Shown here one piece after another: positions 47,112 through 56,484 of a stretch of 64,000 nt of DNA (position 1 is the first letter of the stretch; the number at the start of each line of letters is the position of its first letter). This stretch comes from Candidatus Latescibacterota bacterium. GTDB lineage: Bacteria; JAAXHH01. The DNA lies in the NCBI GenBank assembly GCA_022821085.1, contig JAJEEG010000006.1, positions 2,191,330-2,255,329 of the forward strand. The letters run 5' to 3'. Made by a program: the position numbers and the translations under genes. Below the pieces are notes generated by a model. The model was not told where the DNA came from, searched no databases, and saw only the letters and a program-made list of their open reading frames with translations.

Positions 47112-49028
47112 ATGAAAAAGATCGACAAGGCGGCGTACCAGGAGCGGCTGGACCGCATCACGGCCATCTTCAAGGACATGATGGCCCACGCGACCGAGCA
47201 GGCCACCTACCGCTGCCCCTACAAGAACCGTTTCGACGAATGCACTGCCCGGTTCGGATGCCGCAACCAGCGCAAGCCCCGGGAAGCCGGCGGACTGCTC
47301 GTATGCGGCGGCGACGACAAGCTCGACTACCGCAGCGCCTGGGAGACGGAGGAGGCGCCCCGCGAACGGCCGGATGCGACCATGGATACCTCCCCGGATC
47401 CAGCCGGCGGATCGGTGACCGACGGCACGACGACCCAACCCTCGGTCATCGGCAAGTCCATCTTCGACTACGCCGACGACCTCGCCGTGCAGGTGCCCAC
47501 GTCCTGTTTCCGCAACGGCATCTGCCACGAGTGCATCGTGGAAATCCAACAGGGCATGGAAGGACTGGCGCCCCGGACGAAGCCGGAGTCCTTCCTGCGG
47601 GAAAACTACCGCCTCGCTTGCCAGGCGCGCGTCATCGATCCGAACGTGGACGTCGCCTTCGCACCCCTGCGCCGCACGCCCAAGATCCTGACCGTTACCG
47701 AAGAAAAGGACACGCCGCTCGATCCCATGGTCACCCGGCGGGGCGATGAAGTCTTCTACGACGGCGAGCAGGTGGACCAGTACCGCGGACATGTCTACGG
47801 GCTAGCGATCGACCTGGGCACCACCACGGTGGTCATGGACTTCGTGGATCTCGAGACCGGCCGTAGCGTACACGTCTGCTCTTTCGAGAACCCCCAGCGC
47901 TTCGGCGGCAGCGACGTGATGCACCGGATCTCCTACGACGGCGCATACGAGGACGAGCTCTGGAACGCCATCATCAACGCCGTCAACCACGAGATCATGG
48001 ACTGGTGCGAGCGCACGGGCACGGCGCGGCAGGAGATCTACGAGATCGTCGTGGCGGGCAATTCCACCATGCGGGACCTCTTCTTCCGGCTCGACGTGCA
48101 GAGCATCGGCCAGAAGCCCTACAAATCCATGATCGAGAACGAATACCTCGCGGGCGAGCGGGGGACCACGGCGCTCACCATCGGCACCCGCCGCCTGGGG
48201 CTCCGGGCCAATCCGAAGGCCCGGGTCTACGGTATGCCCCTCATCGCCAGCCACGTGGGCGGCGACGTGACGGCCGACCTGGCGACCGTCGAACTGGCCG
48301 CGCAGCCCGGCGTATCCATGCTGGTGGACGTGGGCACCAACACCGAGGTGGTCGTGGCGGGCAACGGGCGCATGGTCACGGCTTCGTGCCCCGCCGGTCC
48401 CGCCTTCGAGGGCGGCGGCATCCAGTACGGTATGCCGGGCTACGAAGGCGCCATCGAAACGTTGAAATGGGAAGACGGACGGTTCGGGTGGAGCACCATC
48501 GGCGATACCGCGCCCCAGGGCATCTGCGGCTCCGGCCTGATCGACCTCCTCGCCGAACTGCGCCGCCACGGCATGATGAGCCCGAAGGGCGTGTTTTCCG
48601 ACCGGAAGCAGTTCGAAGTGGCCGTCGAGCCCGAGTCCGGCATCACCCTCTCCCGGCAGGACGCCAGCAACCTGGCCCAGGCCAAGGCCGCCAACTACTG
48701 CGGGCAGTACATCGTGCTGCGGACGTTCGGCGTCGCGCCCGGCGACGTGGACCGCCTCTTCCTGGCGGGGGGTTTCGCCAACTACGTGGACGTTCGCAAC
48801 GCCATCGACATCGGGTTCCTGGCCCCCGTGCCCGAAGACCGCATCGTCAAGGTCGGAAACGCCGCCGTCCAGGGCGCCCGGGAGGTCCTCCTGTCCCGCA
48901 CGCGACGCCAGGAAATGGAAGCGCTGGTCAAGGACATCGAACACATCGAACTCGAGACCACCCCCGACTTCTTCGAGGTCTTCGTCGAAGCCTGCCAGTT
49001 CAAGCCCATGCCCGGGGTGTTGGTGTAG
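47112..49028 (+). CDS. Corrinoid activation/reductive activator protein (2Fe-2S ferredoxin-like + ASKHA/DUF4445)
   Basis: VPTSCFRNGICHECIVEIQQG...YRLACQARV; YGLAIDLGTTTVVMDFVDLETG; GGDVTADLATVE; VDVGTNTEVVVAG. Extra Cys-rich N-terminus CPYKNRFDECTARFGCRNQRK. Start chosen at 47112. Confidence 0.9.
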   Translation: MKKIDKAAYQERLDRITAIFKDMMAHATEQATYRCPYKNRFDECTARFGCRNQRKPREAGGLLVCGGDDKLDYRSAWETEEAPRERPDATMDTSPDPAGGSVTDGTTTQPSVIGKSIFDYADDLAVQVPTSCFRNGICHECIVEIQQGMEGLAPRTKPESFLRENYRLACQARVIDPNVDVAFAPLRRTPKILTVTEEKDTPLDPMVTRRGDEVFYDGEQVDQYRGHVYGLAIDLGTTTVVMDFVDLETGRSVHVCSFENPQRFGGSDVMHRISYDGAYEDELWNAIINAVNHEIMDWCERTGTARQEIYEIVVAGNSTMRDLFFRLDVQSIGQKPYKSMIENEYLAGERGTTALTIGTRRLGLRANPKARVYGMPLIASHVGGDVTADLATVELAAQPGVSMLVDVGTNTEVVVAGNGRMVTASCPAGPAFEGGGIQYGMPGYEGAIETLKWEDGRFGWSTIGDTAPQGICGSGLIDLLAELRRHGMMSPKGVFSDRKQFEVAVEPESGITLSRQDASNLAQAKAANYCGQYIVLRTFGVAPGDVDRLFLAGGFANYVDVRNAIDIGFLAPVPEDRIVKVGNAAVQGAREVLLSRTRRQEMEALVKDIEHIELETTPDFFEVFVEACQFKPMPGVLV

Positions 49029-49080
49029 GGTGTCCCGAAAAAGGCCTTTGGCATTCGGAGTCCAACACACTATTCACCTC

Positions 49081-50025
49081 ATGTTCCACCTCCGCCCTGC
49101 CCTTCCCGCCACCGATGAACCCGGCATCGCTTCCGTCGTCAACGCATTCGAGCAGAATCCCGTATCCGTAGAGACCGTGCGCGAGTGGCTGACCCACGAT
49201 GCACCGGGCAGAATCAGCTATCGCCGGGTAGCCGTTAATAAGGAGGATGCCGTGGTGGGTTACGCGGTGTCGGTCCACGAGACCTGGGACCCGGAAGGAC
49301 AGTTCTACGCCTGGGCAGGGGTGGCACCGGCATGGCGCGGACGGGGTATCGGCGCGGCATTGTATTCGGACATGTGCGAGTTTCTGAAGCACCACAACGC
49401 CGGCACGGTCACCAGCGAGGTCCGGGACGATTGTGCCGTTTCGCAGGCCTTCGCAAGTCGGAGGGGATTCGAGCACGACCGGCATCTGTTTCAGTCGAGC
49501 CTTAACCTGGAGCACTTCGACGATTCACCCTATGCGCAGACCATCGAGGACAACGCGGCTTCGGGTATACGGATACACTCTCTCGCGGATTTCGGAGATA
49601 CGCCGGAGGCACGCAGGAAACTCTACGAAGTCAATGCGATCACCGACAGGGACGTGCCGGGTTGGTCCAGGCCCGGACTGTCCTTCGAGGAATTCAACGA
49701 GTGGGTCTACGAATCGGGCTGGTACCGTCCGGACGGCCAGTTACTCGCGGCCGATGGCGATCGTTGGGTTGGGATCTGCGCCGTTCGGCTCTACCCGGAG
49801 GCGCGCCAGGCTTTCAACGTGCATACCGGGGTGATCCGGACATACCGCAGGCGACGCATCGCACTGGCACTGAAGCTCGCCGCGATACGCTATGACCGCG
49901 GTAAGGGCGTACGGTCGCTCAGTACGCACAACGATTCGATGAACGGCCCCATGCTGGCGCTCAACCGGAAACTGGGGTACGTCCCCGAACCGGGACGGTA
50001 TACGCTTCGGAAGACGATAAAGTAA
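49081..50025 (+). CDS. Tandem GNAT acetyltransferase
   Basis: FYAWAGVAPAWRGRGIGAALYSDMCEFLKHHNAGTVTSEVRDD and a second domain (VHTGVIRTYRRRRIALALKLAAIRYDRGKG...NRKLGYVPEPGRY). Confidence 0.85.
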   Translation: MFHLRPALPATDEPGIASVVNAFEQNPVSVETVREWLTHDAPGRISYRRVAVNKEDAVVGYAVSVHETWDPEGQFYAWAGVAPAWRGRGIGAALYSDMCEFLKHHNAGTVTSEVRDDCAVSQAFASRRGFEHDRHLFQSSLNLEHFDDSPYAQTIEDNAASGIRIHSLADFGDTPEARRKLYEVNAITDRDVPGWSRPGLSFEEFNEWVYESGWYRPDGQLLAADGDRWVGICAVRLYPEARQAFNVHTGVIRTYRRRRIALALKLAAIRYDRGKGVRSLSTHNDSMNGPMLALNRKLGYVPEPGRYTLRKTIK

Positions 50026-50031
50026 CCTGCC

Positions 50032-50439
50032 TTATCCACCCATCATGGCGATACGCCGCGCCATCCATTCCACGTAAGCCGTACGTGTCATTCCTCGCCG
50101 ATTCGCCTCGCTGTCTATGAAAACAGCCACGCCCTCGTTGATGGCCATATGTATGCGTACACTACGACCGGATTGACGGATTAGTGGAACGGCCGTCAGT
50201 ATCTGGCCCGGTTCAACCAGGACTTCGTCCAGTTCGCATGGCCGAGCGATCGCATCGCCGTCCATTTCCGTTTCGATCACATAGTCCCTGAGTGCTTCTT
50301 CAGCGTTTATCAGGGCCTCGTCTATGGTGTCTCCCATGGCAACGATGCCGGGGAGATCGGGGAAGGACACACCATAAGCCCCTTTTTCACCATCGATCAA
50401 CGCTGGATACCGCACTGAGTCGTATTTTAGCATATCCAT
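50032..50439 (-). CDS. hicB: HicB-family antitoxin
   Basis: YPALIDGEKGAYGVSFPDLPGIVAMGDTIDEALINAEEALRDYV plus C-terminal DNA-binding-like segment. Confidence 0.9.
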   Translation of the reverse strand: MDMLKYDSVRYPALIDGEKGAYGVSFPDLPGIVAMGDTIDEALINAEEALRDYVIETEMDGDAIARPCELDEVLVEPGQILTAVPLIRQSGRSVRIHMAINEGVAVFIDSEANRRGMTRTAYVEWMARRIAMMGG

Positions 50440-50451
50440 TCCTCCTGAAGT

Positions 50452-50640
50452 CTATTTCTGCCAATTTGCCTTCGATGCGATTGACCGTGCTACCGTCATC
50501 GATACCTTCCTGTGCCTCGGAATGGTGATGATCCCCCGCAAAACCGGATGCCGGTAGATATCATGCCGGGCCCCATGTCTGGACAGGTACCAACCTTCCT
50601 TCTTCAACCGACGACTGATTTTGATTGGGTCGAGTTCCAT
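50452..50640 (-). CDS. hicA: HicA-family mRNA interferase toxin
   Basis: ISRRLKKEGWYLSRHGARHDIYRHPVLRGIITIPRHRK; 62 aa; directly upstream of hicB. Confidence 0.88.
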   Translation of the reverse strand: MELDPIKISRRLKKEGWYLSRHGARHDIYRHPVLRGIITIPRHRKVSMTVARSIASKANWQK

Positions 50641-50651
50641 TTGACTACAGT

Positions 50652-50677
50652 GTAATGTGCAAATATATGCACATTAC
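50652..50677. promoter_or_regulatory. Perfect inverted repeat upstream of hicA (candidate HicB operator)
   Basis: GTAATGTGCA-AATATA-TGCACATTAC: 10-bp perfect arms, 11 bp from the hicA start. Confidence 0.7.
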
Positions 50678-50770
50678 TGGTTCCATGTCAATATCGGAGA
50701 TTCTTGTAACCGTTATCTATTCAGTCGAGACCCCCCACGTAACCTCGACTAATCAATTAACGAACCAGGG

Positions 50771-50797
50771 TAGATACACCCCTTGGCGGTGTGTCTA
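50771..50797. promoter_or_regulatory. Imperfect inverted repeat upstream of mazE (candidate operator)
   Basis: TAGATACACC-CCTTGGC-GGTGTGTCTA; 10-bp arms with one mismatch. Confidence 0.5.
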
Positions 50798-50833
50798 AAC
50801 AAGGCATCTTCATCGTTTACACAGGAGGCTCGC

Positions 50834-51061
50834 ATGAAATCCCGCGTAAAGAAATGGGGCAACAGCCTGGCGCTGCGCATCCCGAAACCGGTCGCCGTCC
50901 AGATGGGCGTCCGGGACGATTCGCCGGTGGTCCTCGTGCTCCGGGGCAAGGAATTGACCCTGGTCCCGCTGGAACGAACCCGGTACAAACTTCCCGACCT
51001 GCTTCCAGGCATCTCGAAACGCAACCTGCACGGCAGAATCAGCATCGGCAGCCACGGCTGA
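50834..51061 (+). CDS. mazE: AbrB/MazE-family antitoxin
   Basis: MKSRVKKWGNSLALRIPKPVAVQMGVRDDSPVVLVLRGKELTLVPL; GGAGG RBS; internal ATG at 50834. Confidence 0.9.
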   Translation: MKSRVKKWGNSLALRIPKPVAVQMGVRDDSPVVLVLRGKELTLVPLERTRYKLPDLLPGISKRNLHGRISIGSHG

Positions 51062-51085
51062 AGGCGAGATAAAAGGAGACGAACA

Positions 51086-51442
51086 ATGGCTACATCAAGC
51101 TACGTACCGGTTCGGGGTGAGATTGTGTGGATCTATTCGAGGTCGGGGAAGGGCACCTACCTGCCTTCCGGGAGACCCGCCGTCACGGTTTCGCCCGAGA
51201 CCTATAACCGCAGGGCCGGCCTGGCCCTTTTCTGTCCTATTACCGACGAGGAGAAGGGGTATCCGTTCGAAGTCGCGATCCCCGGGGGGCTCCCGGCAAC
51301 CGGGATCATCCTGGCCGACCAGGTGGAAAGCGTGGACTGGCGGTCCGGCGCGGTGGTGCGGATCTGCGCACTGCCTGCCGAGACCATGGAAGACGTCCTG
51401 CGAAAGGCCGCGGCGCTGCTGGACGCGGAAGACCGGTCTTGA
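51086..51442 (+). CDS. mazF: MazF-family endoribonuclease toxin
   Basis: YVPVRGEIVWI...GRPAVTVSPETYNRRAGLALFCPITDEEKGYPFEVAIP...GIILADQVESVDW. Confidence 0.92.
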   Translation: MATSSYVPVRGEIVWIYSRSGKGTYLPSGRPAVTVSPETYNRRAGLALFCPITDEEKGYPFEVAIPGGLPATGIILADQVESVDWRSGAVVRICALPAETMEDVLRKAAALLDAEDRS

Positions 51443-51542
51443 CGGACTGCTGCTTAACCGGCATTACTGTTCAGGTAGAACCAGGACTGTTCGGGGAGAA
51501 ACCACAGGGAAAAACCACGTGGAGAAACCATAAGGAGGCATT

Positions 51543-51920
51543 GTGTCGATTCTGAACGCCGTCATGGGCAACGCTTCGGAGGTCGAAGTTGAAGAGATGG
51601 AAAAGGAGTTCTCGCAGATACTGATCGAGGAAGAGAAACTGGTCAGGGTCTTCAAGCTAGTCAGAGACCTGTTCGCTTTCACGGACAGGCGGCTGATCCT
51701 GGTGGATAAACAGGGGATATCCGGGAAAAAGACCGAGTACCGCTCGATTCCGTATAAGTCGATCACCCATTTTTCGTTTGAGACGGCCGGGCGGATCGAT
51801 CTTGATTCCGAAATGAAAGTATGGATTTCAGGAAATGAACTGCCCATCAAGAAAGAGTTCAAAAAGGGTATTGATGTCACCGACGTTCAAAGAACCCTGG
51901 CGAAGTTCACGTTGGATTGA
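51543..51920 (+). CDS. Bacterial PH domain (bPH) protein
   Basis: EEKLVRVFKLVRDLFAFTDRRLILVDKQGISGKKTEYRSIPYKSITHFSFETAG. Confidence 0.85.
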   Translation: MSILNAVMGNASEVEVEEMEKEFSQILIEEEKLVRVFKLVRDLFAFTDRRLILVDKQGISGKKTEYRSIPYKSITHFSFETAGRIDLDSEMKVWISGNELPIKKEFKKGIDVTDVQRTLAKFTLD

Positions 51921-51937
51921 TTTTGGGGTATGACGGA

Positions 51938-52930
51938 ATGAAAACCTCAACCATGAAACGCGTCATCAAGCCCGAAGGGCTCCACCGGATCGAACTCGAG
52001 GAGGTGCCGATACCCGAACCCGGTCCTGGTGAGATCCGGATCAAGGCGGCGTGCAGCCTCATCAGCCGGGGTTCCGAACTCGGCGGACGGTACACGCGGG
52101 AACACGCGGTGAGCCCGGACATCATGGGTTATTCCATGGCGGGGACGGTGGATGCGCTGGGGGAAGGGGTCGAACACCTTGAAACCGGCGACCGCGTCGT
52201 CGCCCTGGCGCCCCACGCCCAGTACGTGGTCCGGCCGGCCCGTCTCGTCTTTCCATGGGACCAGACCGTCGTCATGCCCATGCCGGCGGACCTTTCCTTC
52301 GACCGCGCCCCGTACTACCCGCTGACGGCGGGCGCGGTCACCTGGGTGGAAGTGGAGGACATCCAGCCCCAGGACACCGTGGTCGTGCTTGGACAGGGTC
52401 TCGTGGGCAACCTGATCCTTCAGGTCATCAAGGCAAATGGCGTGGGCAGGGTGGTGGCCGTGGACGCGCTGGCCAACCGGTGCGCCATGGCGGCGGAATG
52501 TGGCGCCGACACGGTGATCAACGCCCGCGAGAAAGATCCCGTCCGGGCCGTGAAGCGCCTGACCAACGGCCTCGGTGCCGACATCGTGGTCTACGCCGTG
52601 GGCGGTCCCGCGGGTCCGGCCGCCTTCGGGCAGGGACTCGACATGCTGGCCCTTGGCGGGCTGATCCACCTGATCGGGCTGTACGAGGACCAGCCGCTTT
52701 CACTGCCATCGAACAAGATTCAGGGACGCAAAATGCTGGGCGGGTACTTTCGGACATGCGCGGGCGCCCGCCAGTCCCGCCGCGCCATGGAACTCCTCGT
52801 CTCGGGCGCGATCCGGACCGATCGAATGACCACGCACCGTTTCCCCTGGCGCCAGGCGGCGGACGCCTTCGCGCTGCTGTATCAGAAACCAGGTGAAGCG
52901 CTGGGGGTCCTGCTCGACTGGCACGATTGA
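51938..52930 (+). CDS. Zinc-binding medium-chain dehydrogenase/reductase
   Basis: VPIPEPGPGEIRIKAACSLISRGSEL...VVLGQGLVGNLILQVIKANGVGRVVAVDALANR. Confidence 0.88.
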   Translation: MKTSTMKRVIKPEGLHRIELEEVPIPEPGPGEIRIKAACSLISRGSELGGRYTREHAVSPDIMGYSMAGTVDALGEGVEHLETGDRVVALAPHAQYVVRPARLVFPWDQTVVMPMPADLSFDRAPYYPLTAGAVTWVEVEDIQPQDTVVVLGQGLVGNLILQVIKANGVGRVVAVDALANRCAMAAECGADTVINAREKDPVRAVKRLTNGLGADIVVYAVGGPAGPAAFGQGLDMLALGGLIHLIGLYEDQPLSLPSNKIQGRKMLGGYFRTCAGARQSRRAMELLVSGAIRTDRMTTHRFPWRQAADAFALLYQKPGEALGVLLDWHD

Positions 52931-52977
52931 GCGTCCACGTCGCTGTCCGCACCACCGCCCCCCGCGTACCCCTGTGA

Positions 52978-53886
52978 TCACGCCAATCCGAGCCTCGTCA
53001 GCAGATCGTTCAGGTCGGCCAGGGTCCCTTCGTCCAGGGGGACATAGGGTTGGCGCGCCCGGGCGGTCTTGATGGCGCCGCGACGCTGGTAGACGTTCTT
53101 TCGGATAGACAACCCGATGCCGGGCTGGCCTTCGAAGCGGATCAGGGGACAGTACTTATAGAAGGTCTCGGTGGCGCCGTCGATGTCCCCGGACATGTAC
53201 TTCGTGTGGATGTCCTTCAGGATATCGGGGTAGGCGAAGCCGGTCATGGTGCCCATGCACCCGTGGCGCAGTTCTTCCAGGAGCATGACGCCGCCCAGGC
53301 CGCCGAAGATCTCCACGTCGGGGTTGGCCGCGAGCACCTGGCTGGCCTTCCGCGGCGACGGCTCTTCTTCCAGCTTGAGAAAACGGCATTGCGGAGACCG
53401 GTCGGCCACCGTTGCGATGAACTCGATGCTCATCTGGACGCCGCTGCTGGTGGGATGGTCCTGGATCACGAGGGGTATCGATACGGCGTCGGCCACCTTG
53501 AGGTAGTGGGCGAGCAGGGCCTCGTCCGTGCCCTTGGCCAGCTTCGGCGGCGCCACCATGAGTGAGGAAGCGCCCAGTTCCTCGGCCCGCCGGCTGAGTG
53601 CGACGCATCCGTCCGTTCCCGTGTGGCTGGTTCCGGCGCAGACCGGAATCCTTCCCGCGGCGGCTTCGACCACGCCGGCGATGACCCGGTCCCGTTCGGC
53701 TTCCACCAGTTTGCTGGTCTCGCCCATGACGCCCAGGACGGTGATCCCGTCGATCCCCAGGTCGATGAGGAAGGTGGTCAGGGTCGAGAGGCTGCCCGTA
53801 TCCAGGCTGCCGTCTTCTTCGAAGGGCGTCGGCGCAATGGTATACACGCCCCTGGGATCTGGAACTGCCATGCTTAGTCCTTTCAA
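52978..53886 (-). CDS. DapA-family (dihydrodipicolinate synthase-like) aldolase
   Basis: VYTIAPTPFEEDGSLDTGSLSTLTTFLIDLGIDGITVLGVMGETSKL. Confidence 0.9.
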   Translation of the reverse strand: MKGLSMAVPDPRGVYTIAPTPFEEDGSLDTGSLSTLTTFLIDLGIDGITVLGVMGETSKLVEAERDRVIAGVVEAAAGRIPVCAGTSHTGTDGCVALSRRAEELGASSLMVAPPKLAKGTDEALLAHYLKVADAVSIPLVIQDHPTSSGVQMSIEFIATVADRSPQCRFLKLEEEPSPRKASQVLAANPDVEIFGGLGGVMLLEELRHGCMGTMTGFAYPDILKDIHTKYMSGDIDGATETFYKYCPLIRFEGQPGIGLSIRKNVYQRRGAIKTARARQPYVPLDEGTLADLNDLLTRLGLA

Positions 53887-53922
53887 TCGGCCGGGTTTGA
53901 GCGGTCAGATGGGTTTCCGAAG

Positions 53923-55299
53923 TCAGTTAGGTTTCAGCCACCGGCCGTAACCGGGCCGGCCCGTGATCCTGCCGTCCTCGTATACCGTCTCCCCGCGCAC
54001 CATGGTACGCTGGACACGGCCCTTCATGGGCATGCCGTGCACGATGCGCATGACGTCCCTGGCCTTGGTGAAGCATTGGTTCCGGTCGAAGGTCCACCGC
54101 GCGTCCAGATCCACGAAAGTCAGATCGGCGTCGTTTCCGATGGCGATGCGTCCCTTGCCTGGAAGCCGGAAGATCTCGGCCTGGCGGGTCGACATCAGCC
54201 GTACCAGGTCGGTGATCGACAGCCTGCCGTCGTTGACCGCGGTCATCATCAGGGGCGCCATTGATTCCAGGCCGGGCAGGCCGGGCGGTATGGCGAAGAT
54301 ATCGTCCCCTTCCTTCTCTTCCGGCCGGAAGGGGGAATGGTCGCTGCCGACGAATTCCAGGGTGCCGTCTTGAAGGTAGGACCAGAGCGCTTCGACCTCT
54401 TCGGCCGGCCGCAGGGCCGGGTTGCACTTGGCGAAGCCGCGGTGCGCGGACAGGACCTGATCGGTCAGGAAGAGGTACTGGGGACAGGTCTCGGCGATGA
54501 CGTCGAGGCCCCGCGCCTTCGCCTCCTTCACCATCTGCGCGGCCCGGGGGCTTGAGAGGTGCACGACCTCTACGGGACCGCCCGCTTCGGCGGCCAGGCT
54601 CATCATGACGGCGACCGAGGTGTCTTCCACGATGGAGGGCCGGCTTTCCGCGTGGGCCAGACCGTCGTTGCGGCCCTGGGCGGACAGCCGGGCGATGAGC
54701 GTCTCGATCATGGGCCAGTTCTCGCAGTGGAAGCTGTGGCGCAGGCCCGTGGCGGCCGTGGCGGCCATGACGTCCCTCAGCAGCGAGTAGTCCAGGCACC
54801 AGAGGCCGAAGAACTCGCCCTCGCGATGGGTCGGCGGCGCGGTCAGGAAGGTCTTGAAGGCCACGGCGCCCGCTTCGGCCACTTCGGCGATGAGTTCCAC
54901 GTTCTCATGGCCGGCCGCGCCGTAGAGACCGAAATCGATCAGCGCATGCGCGCCAATGGCCTCGCCCCGCGTGCGGAGTCCCTCGGCGGAACTGGCGGCA
55001 ACCGGAGAGATGGGCATCTCCAGAAGGGTCGTGATGCCGCCGGCGGCCGCGGCGCTCGTGCCGGAGACGGGGTCTTCCCGCTCTTCGTGGCCGGGCGACC
55101 GGAGGTGTACGTGGGGATCGATCAGGCCGGGCAGTACGTGCAGACCCTTCGCGGAAATCTGCCGTGCGCTATCGGGCCGGGCGTCGGGTTCGAGCACGCC
55201 CGCGATTCGTCCGTCCCGCACGGCGATCGTCGCGGGGGTCACGCCGTCCTGGTTGACGACCAGGCCGTCGGTTACGAGGAGATCAAAGGTGGAAGCCAT
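53923..55299 (-). CDS. Dihydroorotase/allantoinase-like amidohydrolase
   Basis: VLPGLIDPHVHLRSPGHEEREDPVSGTSAAAAGGITTLLEMP...VVHLSSPRA...FVGSDHSPF. Confidence 0.88.
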   Translation of the reverse strand: MASTFDLLVTDGLVVNQDGVTPATIAVRDGRIAGVLEPDARPDSARQISAKGLHVLPGLIDPHVHLRSPGHEEREDPVSGTSAAAAGGITTLLEMPISPVAASSAEGLRTRGEAIGAHALIDFGLYGAAGHENVELIAEVAEAGAVAFKTFLTAPPTHREGEFFGLWCLDYSLLRDVMAATAATGLRHSFHCENWPMIETLIARLSAQGRNDGLAHAESRPSIVEDTSVAVMMSLAAEAGGPVEVVHLSSPRAAQMVKEAKARGLDVIAETCPQYLFLTDQVLSAHRGFAKCNPALRPAEEVEALWSYLQDGTLEFVGSDHSPFRPEEKEGDDIFAIPPGLPGLESMAPLMMTAVNDGRLSITDLVRLMSTRQAEIFRLPGKGRIAIGNDADLTFVDLDARWTFDRNQCFTKARDVMRIVHGMPMKGRVQRTMVRGETVYEDGRITGRPGYGRWLKPN

Positions 55300-55318
55300 G
55301 GCTTACTCCGGTCATTCA

Positions 55319-56335
55319 TTACGCATCCATGTCCAGGACCATCACCCAGGCCGGCGTAGGCCCCACGTCGTACACGCCGAGCGGCGCAAGCGCGCCCGAG
55401 TCCTGGTCGATCCCGTAGGACGCCAGTCTTCCTTCTTCCTGCCCCGCGGCGTAGAGAAACCGGCCCTGCGGGTCCAGGTTGAAGGCGCGGGGCGTCTTCT
55501 CAGTCGGTGTCTGCCCGATGGTACGCAGCAGCCCGGTGTCCGGGTCGATCGCGAATCCGGCAATGCTGTCATGGCCCCGGTTGCTCGCGTACACGAACCG
55601 GCCCGACGGGTGCATGTGGAACTGCGCGCAGGTGTTCTCGCCGGTGAATTCCGCGGGTAACGTGGATACGGTCTGCATCGCATCCAACGTTCCCCGGTCC
55701 GGATCGATCCGGTAGGCCGTCACGCTGCTTGCCTTCTCATTGTCGACGTAAAGGACATCCAGCGTGGGGTGGTGGCAGTAGTGCCGCGGCTCGGTATCCG
55801 GGGGCTGCGCCACCCGGGGCGGATCGTTCGGTATCAGCCTGCCGGTGTGCTCGTCGAACTTGAACTGGCAAATCGTGTTCGATTCGGACACGTGGGGCAC
55901 GAAGGCGAAACGGTTCGACCGGTCGGTCTGAATGTAGTGGGCGCCCCGCGCCGTCTCCTGCCGGTCCACCGGCGCCTTCCGGACGATGCCGTCGTCACCG
56001 ATGGCATGGACGCCCGCCACGGCGTGCCCGTTGGAAGCCGACAGCAGGAAACGGCCGGTGTTGTCCAGGGACATGTACGTCGTGTCCCAGTCGAAAGGCG
56101 TGGTACCCAGCAGCGTAATGCCGCCCGTCTTGCGGTCCAGGCTGTAGGTCTGTACCGACGGCTCGCCGCGCAATCCTGCGTACAGACGTCTGAGGCCGTC
56201 ATCCACGACCAGGGGCATCACGCCGGCGCCCGCTGCGACATCTTGCCTGAAGGTCAGCCCACCGTCATCCGGGTCCATTTCGTAAAGGGCGATTTTGCCC
56301 TCGCCGGTGATGGACAGGTACATGTAAAACGCCAT
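55319..56335 (-). CDS. Lactonase family (6-phosphogluconolactonase-like) beta-propeller
   Basis: QFHMHPSGRFVYASNRGHDSIAGFAIDPDTGLLRTIGQTPTEKTPRAFNLDPQGRFLYAAGQEEGRLASYGID. Confidence 0.92.
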   Translation of the reverse strand: MAFYMYLSITGEGKIALYEMDPDDGGLTFRQDVAAGAGVMPLVVDDGLRRLYAGLRGEPSVQTYSLDRKTGGITLLGTTPFDWDTTYMSLDNTGRFLLSASNGHAVAGVHAIGDDGIVRKAPVDRQETARGAHYIQTDRSNRFAFVPHVSESNTICQFKFDEHTGRLIPNDPPRVAQPPDTEPRHYCHHPTLDVLYVDNEKASSVTAYRIDPDRGTLDAMQTVSTLPAEFTGENTCAQFHMHPSGRFVYASNRGHDSIAGFAIDPDTGLLRTIGQTPTEKTPRAFNLDPQGRFLYAAGQEEGRLASYGIDQDSGALAPLGVYDVGPTPAWVMVLDMDA

Positions 56336-56484
56336 CCGGCGCCCCTTCTCACACAGTGGAAACGCACAGGACCGCGGTACCGATCCGCGGCATCGGAATC
56401 GCTGGCAATCGGGCCCGTCGGCCCACTTGAAAAACAGAAAACAATGTGCAGGCCGGTCCCGGTACCGTCAAGGCTTCATTTCCC

